DNA of 64,000 nt. Origin: Deinandra increscens subsp. villosa (Eukaryota; Streptophyta; Magnoliopsida; Asterales; Asteraceae). The stretch is taken from contig JBCNJP010000017.1 of assembly GCA_039602395.1 (NCBI GenBank), positions 11,372,315-11,436,314 of the forward strand, written 5' to 3'. The notes beneath the pieces were generated by a model. It did no database searches. It saw only the letters and a program-made list of their open reading frames with translations, and was not told the DNA's origin. Made by a program: the position numbers and the translations under genes. Shown here one piece after another: positions 1-11,745 of the stretch (the stretch's first letter is position 1; each line of letters begins with the position of its first letter).

Positions 1-699
1 TCAGAAAATGACCTAAAAAGTCGGTTTGTCACAGTATCGGTAGAACGTATAATTTAACAACATTGAAAATTAGCACCTGATTGCAAAAGTCATTAGGTAG
101 TAGTTGTCGAGTATTATAGTTCTTAGTAAATATTTATCTGGTCAAATAAAAGATGCCATGGGTGTGAAGTAATTAATTAACATAATATTACCTATTATGC
201 AAACAATATGATTAATGAGAACCATGTTTAGATCATGAGAACTATGCAAGATAATTAAGCCACAAGTCTAAGTTTTTTATGCCAAATTACAGATTTGCTG
301 TAATTTAATAGATGAATATCATATAGGCATCTGGTTGTGGTATTGTTTCATTGGTGTCATCACATATAGTATATTACCATTAGTATTAGTAGATATATTG
401 CACCTTCTTGTAAGATTGTGTGAAGCTGGTGGTGTTCAAGATACGTCAGTTATATGTGTAGGCTTTGAGATTGGCATATAAAGTAGTTATGTTAATGGAG
501 TGGAAGAATATTAATTTAGAGATAGTTATAGTTCTTAACTAAATAATGTGTAGTTTTAAAAAGGAAATAAAATATTTCCATTATACCAAGAACAATAATG
601 GGTAATTAAATCATGGCATATGTAGGCAATCATAATAATAAATTAAAGTTGTGTTTACCTTAAGATCAGTAGTAAAATAAAATTCTGTAGAGGATGTCA
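1..699. other. AT-rich non-coding stretch
   Basis: No convincing open frame, RNA gene or terminal repeat is visible. The B3-like pseudogene to the right is read on the minus strand, so its 3' part may extend into this stretch and off the window. Confidence 0.3.
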
Positions 700-1383
700 A
701 ATGACTAACCTTTTGTTCTTCTGTTTCATCAGCAGGATCAATTTTTACATGTGATGCGGGCTTATGAAGGTGGGTGACTGAGTATTTTTCAACAAACTGT
801 TTTGGTAGGAGCTACAGTGTAGAAGTGAAGTTCTCATATTAGTAATATTAACTTAACTATGTAAAAGATGATATATAATGGTGGAATATGAGAAATTGTA
901 TGTATAGATAGTAAAAATGTCACCTATGTATGATATGATTGATCAGTTGCTTCAACGACACACGAATTAACAAATTCTTTTCCATTCCTTTTTCTTCTTA
1001 TCTCTAGCCCATCTTCAATGTACGCAGTAACTTCTATCTTGTCAAGCTTCTTCCATTTTAAGCAAATCTATTGTATGCCATGTGTAGTGAATGCATTTAG
1101 AAAAGACAGCCATGTGTCATCTTCAGCTCCCCACATACCATTTCCAACATTAGTGAGGTTCACACTAAATTTGTGCTTCTGGTAGTCAACAAAACGAACA
1201 GATGTGCAGTTTTTGGGCACGTGTCGTATGAATTGCAGGGGGAAAACCTACATATAGATTATATTATTATGTGTATATGTTATAATGTTTTTTTGACCAT
1301 GGACTTGTTTAAACAAAAGAACTAACCACTCTGCGAGGCCCTTCATTTTCTGGAATAAGGTTAAGCAACAGTTTATAAGGCAT
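700..1383 (-). pseudogene. B3-like DNA-binding protein, broken copy A
   Basis: Three minus-strand exons can be pieced together. The first starts with ATG at 1383 (MPYKLLLNLIPENEG...), followed by a GT..AG intron of about 80 bases (donor GTTAGT, acceptor TATGTAG). The second exon (about 1246-935) begins FPLQFIRHVPKNCTS and continues with VDYQKHKFSVNL and a W..FLNAF segment. A third piece at about 815-712 reads PKQFVEKYSV. The order (a hydrophobic strand, a 'P..F..H.P' segment, a 'V.L' strand, then 'W..F') resembles the plant B3 domain, which binds DNA in transcription factors; that assignment is inference. An in-frame TAG follows HGIQ near 1070, so this copy is probably dead. It is paralogous to the gene at 7070-7745. 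It could instead be an uncharacterised Helitron-borne domain. Confidence 0.45.
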
Positions 1384-2279
1384 CTGTATAGAAGCAAAAC
1401 ATAGGTTATGTGGTTGTCATATTGATGTTATTGGAACCAAGTATCATGTCATAAAACTCTGGAAACAAATATATAGTGTTAATAATGAATTGAAGTGAGA
1501 TTAGGTAAGCTGTTTTAAATTGAGATAGACATATGCAGTGCCTGAACATGCAACTTGCTGAGAGGTGCATACATTAATCAGTAAATTCCATTAGTATAGA
1601 ACCTGTTAAAAAAGTTTTTATTCTATATTTTTTTAATGGATTGGGTCACTCAGCCTTGTCCTACGAAGTACACAGTGATGAGACAGTTTCAAGGCATCAG
1701 ACCCATGTAGATTACATTTGTAAGCATAACTGGGTTCATAGAATCAGCAACTATAAATAGGGGAAGCCTTGTAAGCATAACATCAGAGCACACGAAAAAA
1801 GCCAACATGAGTATGAACATTTTTTAAAGTCAATGATTTTGATTTGTTTATTATTGAGTTCCTTTATGGACACTATCTTAATATTGATTGCAACAACACA
1901 ACATGACATAAATTAAATCATGTAATTCAGAGTTTTGTTTTGCAAAATGCAACCTATGTAACTATGAATCTGCATGTGTTCAAGACAGGTTACAATCTAA
2001 AGTAGTGGGATTTCCGGTTTTTATAGTATACCCTATGAATACCTAATTTTAGACTCTTTCTGTTAACATGCAAGGTATTTTACTATGATAAATCTATGCG
2101 TTGACGACAACATACAGTAATAAGCGTCTAAATTTCCGTTTTCTACAGTCCAACATATGCAAATGGGGTTACATACAGACCCGAAAACAACAGAGTTTAA
2201 GCACGTCATTCAAAGAAGCAGCCATATAAGCAGTGAATGTAGGCGTTCATAGATAATGAGACATAAAAAGGTACTACAA

Positions 2280-2420
2280 AAGGTGCAATACTTACCTCTG
2301 TACAGTGAGTTTGGAATGTGGTTTTCCGGTGAACACGGATGGTGAAGATGAAGAGGGGATTGTGTAGCGACGGTTTGAATTGATGGCGTGATAAAGTCTC
2401 TGTCTTTTCAGCGTCTATTT
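2280..2420 (-). promoter_or_regulatory. Leader/promoter of copy A
   Basis: The segment contains TTTCCGGTGAACACGG (plus strand) and, reading minus, an A/T-rich TTAAATA-like element just upstream of a GAAAAGAC motif. The same pieces recur at 4440-4575 and 8895-9015, each upstream of a minus-strand small gene. I infer a shared 5' leader and core promoter; no transcription start can be proved from sequence. Confidence 0.3.
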
Positions 2421-3552
2421 AACCGTCAAAAAATTTCCCACCTGTATTGCGGAAATGGTTTAAAGGCCACTATCCACATGGGCCTGGACTTTAAACCGAC
2501 TGCGGATGGTATTGGGCCGTGCAACAAAATCATAGGTCACATGATCCATACCATCTTTAGTCATATAAAACTCAAAACTAATCACATCTTTACATGGAAC
2601 AATCATATTTTTATAACCTAATTTAAGTTAATTTGAACACTAAGTTTAGTACCAAATGACATATATATTAACACATGTATAGGTGGCTTATTTTTATAAA
2701 ACTTGTGATGTTTTTATAAAGGTTAGCATACAATGTATAGGTTTTATAAAATAACTAATAGATGGTAGAGACTACAAATCATAATTTTTATAGAAAGCGA
2801 AATGATTATATTACTTAAAACCTATTTCTCTATCGCTCTAAAATTCTAATTTATCAATGATAATCTTGGTCTGATTTTCCATTTCACCTTAGTCCTATTA
2901 ATGTAATTGGCCATGGTATACATGCTCGATCATCTTTGAACTCCGAATAATTTTAATAGTCATATTTAAACTTTCCGGAGTCCTGTTGAGGTACATATGA
3001 TTTTAATATAGGTTTTTTCTCCATGACCATATTTTCGATGGTACACACCATTTGTTCCTAATTGAAGCCAATATCACATATGTCTTACCTTAATTGCCTG
3101 TTTGTGGTTTTTAACATTCACATTTTTTTCAGCACCAAATTTGCTTGAAGGAGAATGAAAATTAATTGAACAACCTGTGTAAGTCTGGGAAAACAGATTT
3201 TCACAGGAAAATTGTTAAAGTTTGGGAGATGAGGAGGATAAATGTAGTAAAAGATTATCAATCTCAATTACTAAATACTGCTCTTTAATAAAGGAAGCAT
3301 CAAATAGAGTAAATATAGACATGTAAAACAGTGAGTAAAACAGAGAATGGTATATAGACAAACAAAACAGGACAACATTAAAAGTGTGAGATAACTAAGA
3401 AGCATTATATACCAACCAACCAAATATGAGTGTACAAAAGTCATATGAAAGTTTAGTGGCACCAAAGTATTGTGTTTACTAAACTAAATGATATAATGTG
3501 GTGATCTGTGATTTCTAAAACATAACACACAACAAAAAATACACAACAACTA
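2421..3552. other. Non-coding spacer
   Basis: AT-rich spacer between the two small genes. The open frames here are short and lack motifs. I see no terminal inverted repeats or structured RNA. Confidence 0.3.
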
Positions 3553-3846
3553 CTATATATCTGGTTGGAACATCCTTGCAACACGGCGGGAAACATCAAG
3601 CTGTCTCTGTAAAGCTTCTTTTCGCGTGACTTTGAGCCTTTCGAGGTTTGCTCTAGTGGTAGCAATTTCTTGATGTAGCAAGTATCCAGCCCAAGATTTG
3701 AAGTCCAAAGGGTCTTGGTCAAGCACAATAGCTAAGATTCTTTCATTTTCCTCTATTTTCCTATAGAGTGTCTGTATAACCGCATCAATTTCTGTTATGA
3801 TTTGCACATGGCTTACTGATAAGAAGTTCCTGATTAAATGTTCCAT
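3553..3846 (-). CDS. Small helical/coiled-coil protein, copy B
   Basis: A complete 97-codon frame begins MEHLIRNFLSVSHVQII and ends RMFQPDI. The composition is charged and leucine/isoleucine rich, with heptad-like spacing (IDAVIQTLYRKIEENERIL; TTRANLERLKVTRKEAL), so a helical or coiled-coil fold is likely. I see no signal peptide or membrane segment. A minus-strand acceptor-like TTATTAG lies just upstream of the ATG, which suggests a non-coding first exon near 4450-4560. The gene is clearly related to the broken copy at 8079-8367, sharing a ME.L...FL..S start and a TEID..IQ segment. I do not recognise the family, and the function is unknown. It may be a subunit captured together with the B3-like gene beside it. 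Confidence 0.45.
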   Translation of the reverse strand: MEHLIRNFLSVSHVQIITEIDAVIQTLYRKIEENERILAIVLDQDPLDFKSWAGYLLHQEIATTRANLERLKVTRKEALQRQLDVSRRVARMFQPDI

Positions 3847-4439
3847 TCTTGTTGGTTGTTCCTAATAAGTAACATTGGGTAACAAAAGATAGCAGTTTTA
3901 GTGTTCTAAAAACTACAAAAATCTGATGGTTGGTTAAATATTAATCCCCATATGTATGAGGACATCAGGAATTGTTTATAATAGAGCATAGAGACAATTT
4001 TGGGTATGAATGTATACAAAACAAAAAACTCATAAATAGGCTCTATTTGAATGTCAATTGTAAGGCAAGTCAAGCAAGATTTAGAAATTGTGGGTTCTAG
4101 GGAGCTTTTTATTAACATGCAACCTGTTGCTAACAGAACAACACCTGTATAGACACATGAAATAAACACAGGGAACCTAAATTCTACTGTTAAGACCTCA
4201 ACAATGGTGTGATCGCGAAGCTCGCAAAATAAAAAGAGAATTACCAGTCTATGAAGGCTTCACACTGTACAATCAAAGTGTGATGTGTCTGATTTAACAG
4301 GATTAGTAATGTAAATGGTCACCGCTAGAAACTGTAAAACAGGGGTTTCGTCCCATTAAATTCAAAAAAGTATAGAAGTAAAACGCAGATACCTGGCTAC
4401 ATGGGTATTATGTAGAAAACTGAAGCGGATAGGTCGGAT

Positions 4440-4575
4440 TTCTTACCTTTGGGCGGAGAAACGAACGCTGTCGTCTGATTTTCCGGTGAGTGTTTGCAGG
4501 GAAGACGTGTGGAAGTTATTTCAAATGGTCTCGTGTTGAAGATGGCGTCTTTTCAGTATCCATATAACCGGTATT
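4440..4575 (-). promoter_or_regulatory. Leader/promoter of copy B
   Basis: Contains GATTTTCCGGTGAGTG on the plus strand and, read on the minus strand, a TATATGGA box followed by CTGAAAAGACGCC. It is homologous to the leaders at 2280-2420 and 8895-9015. A donor-like GGTAAGAAATCC at its left edge supports a spliced 5' leader. Confidence 0.35.
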
Positions 4576-6220
4576 TTTTCCACATCTTTTATCAATTGGG
4601 CTATTAGGTAAAGAAAATGGTAGATGAGTTGGGCTTGAAGCTGCAAAAGTTATACAAATGAGTTAAGATTATTTCATAGAAAACATAAACATATGAAATT
4701 CATAAGGTTTATCTTGTATATTTATATAAATAATAGTTATCTTTTTTTTGTTTTAAACTAATATATTTAATTTAAGATAAAATAGATATTTAATATATAA
4801 AACGGCTGAAAGAATATATTTATTTATATGACGCGTTGAGTGATAATCAAATAGGGCTTGGATATGTTTGTATAAGTTTAAATAACATAACGATATTCCT
4901 GATAACTATATGTTCACAAAGGTTTTAGTTTTTATTATTATAATAACATGAATCAAGAAATAAGTTACATTAGGTGGAATAGATTGAAGAAAGACAAATA
5001 AGTTTTTTGATATAATATTAGATTGTATTGATTACCAATGTGCATAGTCTAATAAATCAATTATTCTATGATTTAACAGTTATTTTCCAAATATTAAGTA
5101 AATTTTGTAAGGTGATAACGTCAATGATGGTAAAACTAAATGACATGTTTTTGGGATATTATAAGTATATTATGCATTAGAATTATGTTTGTATAGTAGT
5201 AACTGATGATTTACGAAACAACAATATAGATGTCTTGTTTTATAAAACAGAACTTACCTTTACTTAGTATATTTTAAAGATTAATTCATATCAATATTTA
5301 TAGGAAATATCATACGTTTGTGTATGATTTGTTACGTACAACAAAGACCATCCATTACATTTGTGAAGCAGTCATAATGATAGGCAAAATTATGGTTCCT
5401 CATATCAAGAAGCAGATAAGTGCTTATGTAGCAAAGATGGAATTTTATTATGACATTACCAATTTAAGAACATGTCATTTTTAGGCTCAGGAACTCTATA
5501 AATCACTCATTAGTGTCACGTTTCAACATGAGATGTTTAGGAACTAAAAGACTCTGTGTTCAAGCACGGATTTAAATATGCACAGAACTGTCATACGGTT
5601 CTATTGAAAACATTTATGCTTAACCTTAACAAACTATAAAGATGTCACAGGTTTATAAAGTAATATTTTTTAGATAGAGTACGAATTTAAATATGCACGC
5701 AAGACGTGTGCAGGTGTATTTAAAAGGTTCATTGTTACCGCTAACAGTGTAGCAAAACTTAACAAATAGTAATCTTTGCCGGGCATACAAACAGGAAAGA
5801 GCAAAATAACCAGTAACACTCTAGCATTCGAACCTAATGATCAGAGCATCCAGCTATAGTGACTAACAAACATAGAAATGCACGGTGTGATCCGGGTGTA
5901 GCATGTCATCATGTAGCTCAAAGCGCAAGAGCTTGTGACGAGGCACACCTGTTTGCTGTAGGAATGATCGCTAGTCCGCCTTCATACTCACTCGAGAGTG
6001 AGGACCACCTTCACCGCTAGAAACAATCCTGACCAAAAACTGAACCAAGCCATAGAGTAAAACTGCCTTGCTGTAGGAATGAGTTATGAACATCTGGTGC
6101 ATTACTTTAGGTATAGACTGCAACGGTAAGTAGTAAAGTATAATTAATTATACCTACATAAGTTAAAAGTTATGTAGCGTTACACGCTATAATATAGCTA
6201 GGTAAATCACAGAGTAAAAG
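4576..6220. other. AT-rich spacer between the duplicated pairs
   Basis: Very AT-rich, with many stop codons in all frames. No motif, terminal repeat or RNA gene is recognised. Confidence 0.3.
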
Positions 6221-6650
6221 AATACCTACAGTTGGCTTTCAAAGTTCTGAAGGGTGAGCTTTTTGTAATAGTGTGGATTCAGATCATTGTGATGATGTGT
6301 GAGGAGGGAAGTGGTACAATAATGACCAGGGTCCTCATACAGCGCTACCCCTAATTCGGTAAACACATCAACACTGAAGTTGAAGCCATGTTGTTAGGTA
6401 CTTCCCAGATCAGTGAATACCAAACACTATCCAGTATCAATTTTATTCACACTATAGAACAGTGGCCATGTTTTCCCCTCAACCCTGTAGGGACTGTTTG
6501 ATGTGTTTCGTGGTTGAAACTGTATACAATATCGACAACACAATATTGATGTCCACAAAAAAATTAACCTTCTTTGTACCTCTGTTGGGATAACGGTTTG
6601 GAAACTGAAGTGCGGCTATCTGTATTCGTTTATGTAGAATGTTAGGAACC
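6221..6650 (-). other. Possible degraded exons, minus strand
   Basis: About 50 codons without a stop (6240-6389, including HGFNFSVDV and YYKKLTLQNF) and a piece near 6560-6640 read as coding on the minus strand. They lie downstream of the B3-like gene at 7070-7745. They may be a further repeat domain of that gene. Support is weak. Confidence 0.2.
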
Positions 6651-7069
6651 TGTGTTAGAATAACTGATAATAGGATGAATAACGAAAAGGCACTAACAAA
6701 AAGACAATAGTGATTGTTTGATGTTAAAATATAAACAGGTGGACATCATGTAGTGTGGTACGTGACTGTGGGTGTGTTTGTGAAACAGAGTAGTGGACAT
6801 CGTATTGTAAAATAAATTTATTTGCTACTCATGTAACAGTAGAGTTGGTATGAGGAAACAAATATGTTGGGCCTTCATGTATGTTGAACAACGATTTTCA
6901 TTATGTTTGCTTGATAATTTTTGGTTTTTGTATGTTACAATTTTAGGGCATAAAATATAACTATAGTATAGCAGCTCCCGGTCATAATAATAAATTTATA
7001 AAATATCTACAGGATAGAACCTGAGAAATATATAGAAAGATGTACAAATTTGGAGAGGGTGTAAATGTA

Positions 7070-7745
7070 TTTACATGTACAGAGGTGCCTTCATCCTTGG
7101 GTTCCTCTTTTACGTAGAAGGAATCATTAAAAACCACGTGTTTTGCAAACTTCTTAAGAAACTGAGATGAGAAACGCTGGATTCAAGGAAAGAATATAGG
7201 AAATAAGCATAGAATGAATTGTGTCAGAAATACAACACAGTTGATAGAAATGTTCATGCTTTTAATCTGTATTTATAAACGATACAACCTGTTCATAGTA
7301 TGATTCTTCGGTGGTTTGGACGACGCATGCATTTATAAATTCTTTTCCACTGCTATCTTGTCGGATCTCTAAGCCATCAGCATTGAATGCAGCAACCTCC
7401 ACCTTGTTCCTCTTCTTCCATGTAAAACACAGGTTCCGTATATCTTGCCCATTAAAGGAATTTACAAAGGCTGACCAAGTCGCATCATCTGTTGTCCACA
7501 CACCAAAGCCCAGGTACTCAATATTCACATTGAATTTGTTCTTCTTGTAGTCAACAATTAATATAGACGTGCATGTTTTTGGCAAGTCCTGTGTAAATAG
7601 AAGATGCAAAATCTACAAAAAAAAGCACATTAGTTGAAGAGTTGTGTGCTCTTTCGTTTGAATGTAATGGTTTAACATAAAAACCTACCACTGCTGGATG
7701 CTGCCCAGTTTCTCCGTTTACAACGATTAGTGTCTTAAACGGCAT
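7070..7745 (-). CDS. B3-like protein, copy D (partial)
   Basis: Exon 1 starts at ATG 7745 (MPFKTLIVVNGETGQHPAV) and ends at a GTAGGT donor. Exon 2 resumes after a T-rich tract and TAG near 7611 and runs to about 7270, reading FTQDLPKTCTSILIVDYKK, W..FVNSF, then IRNLCFTWKKRNKVEVAAF. A further exon at about 7180-7070 (RFSSQFLKKFAKHVVF) looks like the start of a second, similar domain, matching PKQFVEKY in copy A. The pattern resembles a plant B3 DNA-binding domain, but I cannot verify this. No in-frame stop occurs in the first domain, so this copy is better kept than copy A. An alternative reading ends the protein at TAA 7262-7264 after SFINTD. Confidence 0.45.
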
Positions 7746-8078
7746 CTATATAAAATTGAAACACAGTTACATTGCAATTTTGGAACATGTAAAAAAGAGG
7801 TATACACGATGTGGAGGTGTAGGCAAATTAGGCAACCTTATAAAGATTATTTACTTAATAGGAGTTTCACACAACTAACTACAATTCAAGTATTATTATA
7901 CTGGACATTCTTTATCTGAAGCACACGTGATAATTTCATTAGCACAAAATGACTTAATATCGTAATCTACCATCTGGCAAGATAGTATAATTTTTACAGT
8001 CCCAAACTATATTACGTTGGGTAGACAGGTTTCACCAAAAAATACATTATCAAAACAAAAGTACAAACAACATCTACA

Positions 8079-8367
8079 TCCTATGATGTGACAATTCTGA
8101 GGCAGGGGCTGTGAATACACGCAGTCTCTGCACAGCTGCTCTCCGTAGCGCGAACAGCTGCAACAGTCTTGAATTACCTGCACGTACTTCCTCAAGCAGT
8201 ACAAACCCGGCAAAATAACGGAATGGTGAAGGCGGTTCACTAAGGAGTCTATCTAATAAGGTTCGATTCATAGCAGGTGTTCTCTCCACCATTTGGATGA
8301 GCGTATCAATTTCTGTGAGTACTTCTCATCGTGACATTGCTAGAAAATCGGTAACCAGTTCTTCCAT
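8079..8367 (-). pseudogene. Small helical protein, broken copy C
   Basis: From ATG 8367 the frame reads MEELVTDFLAMS, then a TGA near 8327, then EVLTEIDTLIQMVERTP and a leucine-rich helical tail (LLDRLLSEPPS; LQLFALRRAAVQRLR). It is paralogous to the intact gene at 3553-3846 in start, TEID block, length and gene order. The in-frame TGA makes a functional product unlikely unless an internal ATG (8292) is used. Confidence 0.45.
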
Positions 8368-8894
8368 TGTCCCTGCTGTTCTCAGACCAAAAAGTTATAA
8401 TAAAAAAGGAACATTTTACATCAATTATTAGCCTTTCTAATAATAATCTAGTAATCTTAAAAGAAAATATACACATGTTTTTAGTTAAATGTATGTGTCA
8501 CTGAGCAACATAATTGCATAATCAAGAACACATATAATAACTATGTGTGTAAATATAAGCAAAAAAAGGGGGAAAATTTAAGAAGTCCTATTTTCATATC
8601 TACAGCCTTGATTATGCTATGACGAAAGTATTCTAAAGCGTATATTTCGACAACATTTTCTTAGAAGGATAAATATAGGATTTAACAATAGTAAGCAACA
8701 GGAGCCAAAGGGAAGGTCTTTTGCGATTCATTTGAGTTTTCTATCTAAAGAAACCAATGAATCAGAGTTAACATGCACATAGTCTTAAAACGGTACTAAC
8801 ATATTGTTGGACTTGCAGAATGTATATGCCTAAAACTGGCTAAGTAATCATCGTCGTGGCCTGAACCACAAATAAAATAAACCGGCGACGTTTG
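8368..8894. other. Intron/leader spacer of copy C
   Basis: AT-rich, with no open frame of note. It separates the helical copy C from its inferred leader, as the intron at 3850-4440 does for copy B. Confidence 0.25.
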
Positions 8895-9015
8895 TTACCT
8901 TTTTTCCAGCGAAGAGGGTATCCGATAGTCGTCTCTGCTGGAAGTCAAGTGTAAAGAAGACGGTAGTGGTTGCAGGACATGATAGGGTTATAAAGAACCT
9001 GTCTTTTCATCTGCT
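8895..9015 (-). promoter_or_regulatory. Leader/promoter of copy C
   Basis: Third occurrence of the leader. On the plus strand it contains TTTTTTCCAGCGAAGAGGG; reading minus, a TTTATAACC box sits beside GATGAAAAGACAGG. It matches the leaders at 2280-2420 and 4440-4575. Confidence 0.3.
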
Positions 9016-9442
9016 ACAATCGTCATTTTTTTCCCTCCAACTTCTACGCAACTGGGCCGGAGCCCACTATGTATCTGGGCTTAAATCCGATAATAGTGAG
9101 CTTATTAGGAACTTGGGCTACGATACCCAATTCAACATTTTATTGATTAACTTTTCCCAAAGTTGATTATTATGTGTTTGTTTGTTTTCCTTCAACATGG
9201 AATAGAGTTAGTCACATGTATTTTTAGTGAAAGTCCATAGTTTATGATTTTTACACGATAAAAATTAATTACTGTGAAGAAGAATATATAATAAACTTCC
9301 AATAATGAAAGCTGTAATTTAATTAAATCAACTTTGAGACTTTGTTTCCTTTTGCTAAGGATTTGAAAATGTAAACAGTTTATAATATACATCTCGAATT
9401 AATCAAAACAATTTGAGAAGGTTTCCTTCCGATTAGGATATA

Positions 9443-10847
9443 CTAAATCCTGACATAAAAGGTGTTTTCGCAGGTTGATAATCTCACCAAATAGCAACAT
9501 AAAAGGGAATGAGACTTGAAGTTGAGGTGATCAAGGTTACATACCTGGACTTGTGGAACCGACCTCATCAAGGTTCTAAACACCTCTTTGTAAACAATAT
9601 TTCTCGTATGTTGCGTCAGGGCTGCGTCACCATCTTCCACCATAACTATTTTTAGTCATTCCGGAGTTGTTACTCGAGACAGGGCGACATACAACTGTCC
9701 ATGACTGAAGACAAGTCGTAGCAAATATAGTCCAACAAACTTCAATGATTGCCCCTGGCTTTTGTTAATTGTCATTGCATAGCAAGGTCTGAGAGGGAAC
9801 TGGCGTCGTTTCAAAATAAATGGCCACTTTGATTTAGTGGATGTCAGTGTGATCCTTGGTATTAATGTGTTGTTCCCTATTTTCGAACATGTTATAATCC
9901 TGGCGTTGCTAACAAATTTCCCAAGCTATGTGATAAGTAAGCGAGTGCCGTTACATAAGCCTTCCACTGGATTGACGTTTCTCAGAAGCTTAATAAGGAG
10001 GCCTTCTTTCAGATTTAGTATATGTGGGGGCATCCCAGGGAAGTTTAAGGCATTTAAAAATTCAGTTGGGTAAAGCTGATCTTGCTCTAGGATGCCTGTA
10101 GAGGCCTTGCAGATCTCATCAGAGCTCCAGTAGGTTTTCGCTGGTCGCTGAAGTTTATAGAACATGCAGTCATTTATTTCAGCGGCGTCGTCATTCCTAG
10201 GTGTCAAAATCGCCCTCTCACGTAGGTAGTCTTCATCATCCTGTCAGTCTAAGAAACCCGAAAAGGTTGTCATTATTATCTGTTCAATAGGAGACGAAGT
10301 ATATCTCACAATATACTGAACTGGGATCTTTATCCATGTCGGTTCATGCTCTCCCTCCTTCATCTCTACTGGAACAACACCATCTCCAACATCCAGGACC
10401 CATTTATTAAAGGCCTGCTTTGTAAGCTCCACCTCACCTGTTTTCGTATATTCAGTCAACCGCATACTTTGTGTAAGCCTATAAACCTGGCAAGAGTTCC
10501 ATAAAGTCGACCTGTTAATGGAAGACTGCACAATCTCTACTCGTTTTCCTTTAGGAATAACAGGCAGAATCTGCCTGAAGTCACCTCCCAGCAACATAGT
10601 TAATCCTCCAAAAACGCGGTCTCTATTAGCTGGATGTTTGAGACCCAATAAATCCCGTAGGGTTCTATCTAGCGCTTTAAATGCATGTTTTTTGGTCATA
10701 GGGGCTTCATCCCATATTATTAAGCGGGCTTCCTGGACCAGCTGAGCAAGTATGGTATTTTGTTTTATACCACACGTACTATTCTCCAATACTTCAAGTG
10801 GTATTACAAAGCGGCTATGAGCAGCTCTTCCACCAGGCAAAAAATAC
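9443..10847 (-). pseudogene. Helitron PIF1-like helicase, C-terminal part
   Basis: Minus-strand superfamily 1 helicase of the kind carried by plant Helitrons, which unwinds DNA during rolling-circle transposition. In order: FLPGGRAAHSRFVIPLEV, Walker B-like RLIIWDEAPM, GGDFRQILPVIP, LTQSMRL, DDAAEIN, NGTRLLIT, CYAMTINKSQGQSL (motif V) and QLYVALSRVT (motif VI). These are conserved PIF1/Helitron motifs. The frame is broken by at least three stops: after FSGFLD (near 10247), after GTRLLIT (near 9925) and after VTTPE (near 9643). The upstream half lies at 17276-18354. The two halves are separated by an intron-like gap holding a retroelement. Joining at the visible splice-like ends would leave the downstream frame one nucleotide out of phase. 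Confidence 0.85.
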
Positions 10848-11225
10848 CTGTGTGTCATCAAATTATGACCACCAGAGCTAATTAGATGCTAATAGGCTAT
10901 CAAGCAAGGGCCATTTAATGCGACCAATATTATAAGACTGTATTTGTGAGTTTTCAAAATCTGTGGTAGTAATTGTGTGACCAAGCATTTGATAATACTT
11001 TATTAGTCATCATCACTTTAGACAATTGATTACAAGTTACTACTTATATGATGGGGAGATACTTCGAACGGGCTAATTCATTTACTCTTCTACCTATATA
11101 AGATTAATAATAACAGGAGGTTTTCATATATCAGTATCGCAGCTAGCAGCATAAAATACATTAACAAAGTACTTATTTTAAAGAACCGTTACTGGTTTAT
11201 TAGTTGTGCCTATGGCTACAATGTA
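10848..11225. other. Probable helicase intron remnant
   Basis: Non-coding AT-rich stretch just past a minus-strand acceptor-like CACACAG at 10848. It lies between the helicase exon and the retroelement leader. A 5-bp ACCTG occurs here (10846-10850) and at 17274-17278. It could be a target duplication but is also what a CAG|GT splice pair would give. Confidence 0.4.
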
Positions 11226-11257
11226 TAAAAACCTTCAACCTTCGCGTGAAACGCGTC

Positions 11258-11550
11258 TGGTCCGCTCGAAGAACGTTTGGTCCGCAACTGGTCCGCCCAG
11301 GCAATCTTCAAAAGTTTGGTCCGTGGCGGTTACTTTCTGGTCCGCTGGCAGTTACGCCGTACCATTTGGTCCACCGTAACAAGTTTGATCAGCTGATGAT
11401 ATCTGGTCCGCATCTGGTCCGCTGGTGAATGTGATCCGGAAGTGGTCCGCAGGTACAAATCTGGTCCGCTAGTTAAATTAATCCGGAACTGGTCCGTTGA
11501 GTGCAAAGTTGGTCCGCTGAATTTGGTTTGGTCCGCTGGCAGAAAAGTGA
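11258..11550 (+). repeat. TGGTCCGC-type degenerate array
   Basis: The octamer TGGTCCGC, or one-base variants, recurs about a dozen times at irregular 10-30 base spacing. Two TATGGTCCGGCG copies and a related palindrome (TACCACGTGGTA) are found in the element's LTR near 16939-16978. The array lies in the element's 5' leader. Confidence 0.75.
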
Positions 11551-11745
11551 CCTTCACTAAAACTGGCGTAACTTGAGAACCGTAAAGAGTTACGGGAGCT
11601 AATACCAGCCAAAACGTTCGTCTCAACGAGATCTAGGACTTGTACTGGCCTACGGCCAGTACCGTCCAGTTTTGACCCCCAAAATCCGCTTGGAAGACCT
11701 CTGTTTTTGAGTTTGAAGTTTTTGAAGTATTATTTTCGGTGAAAA

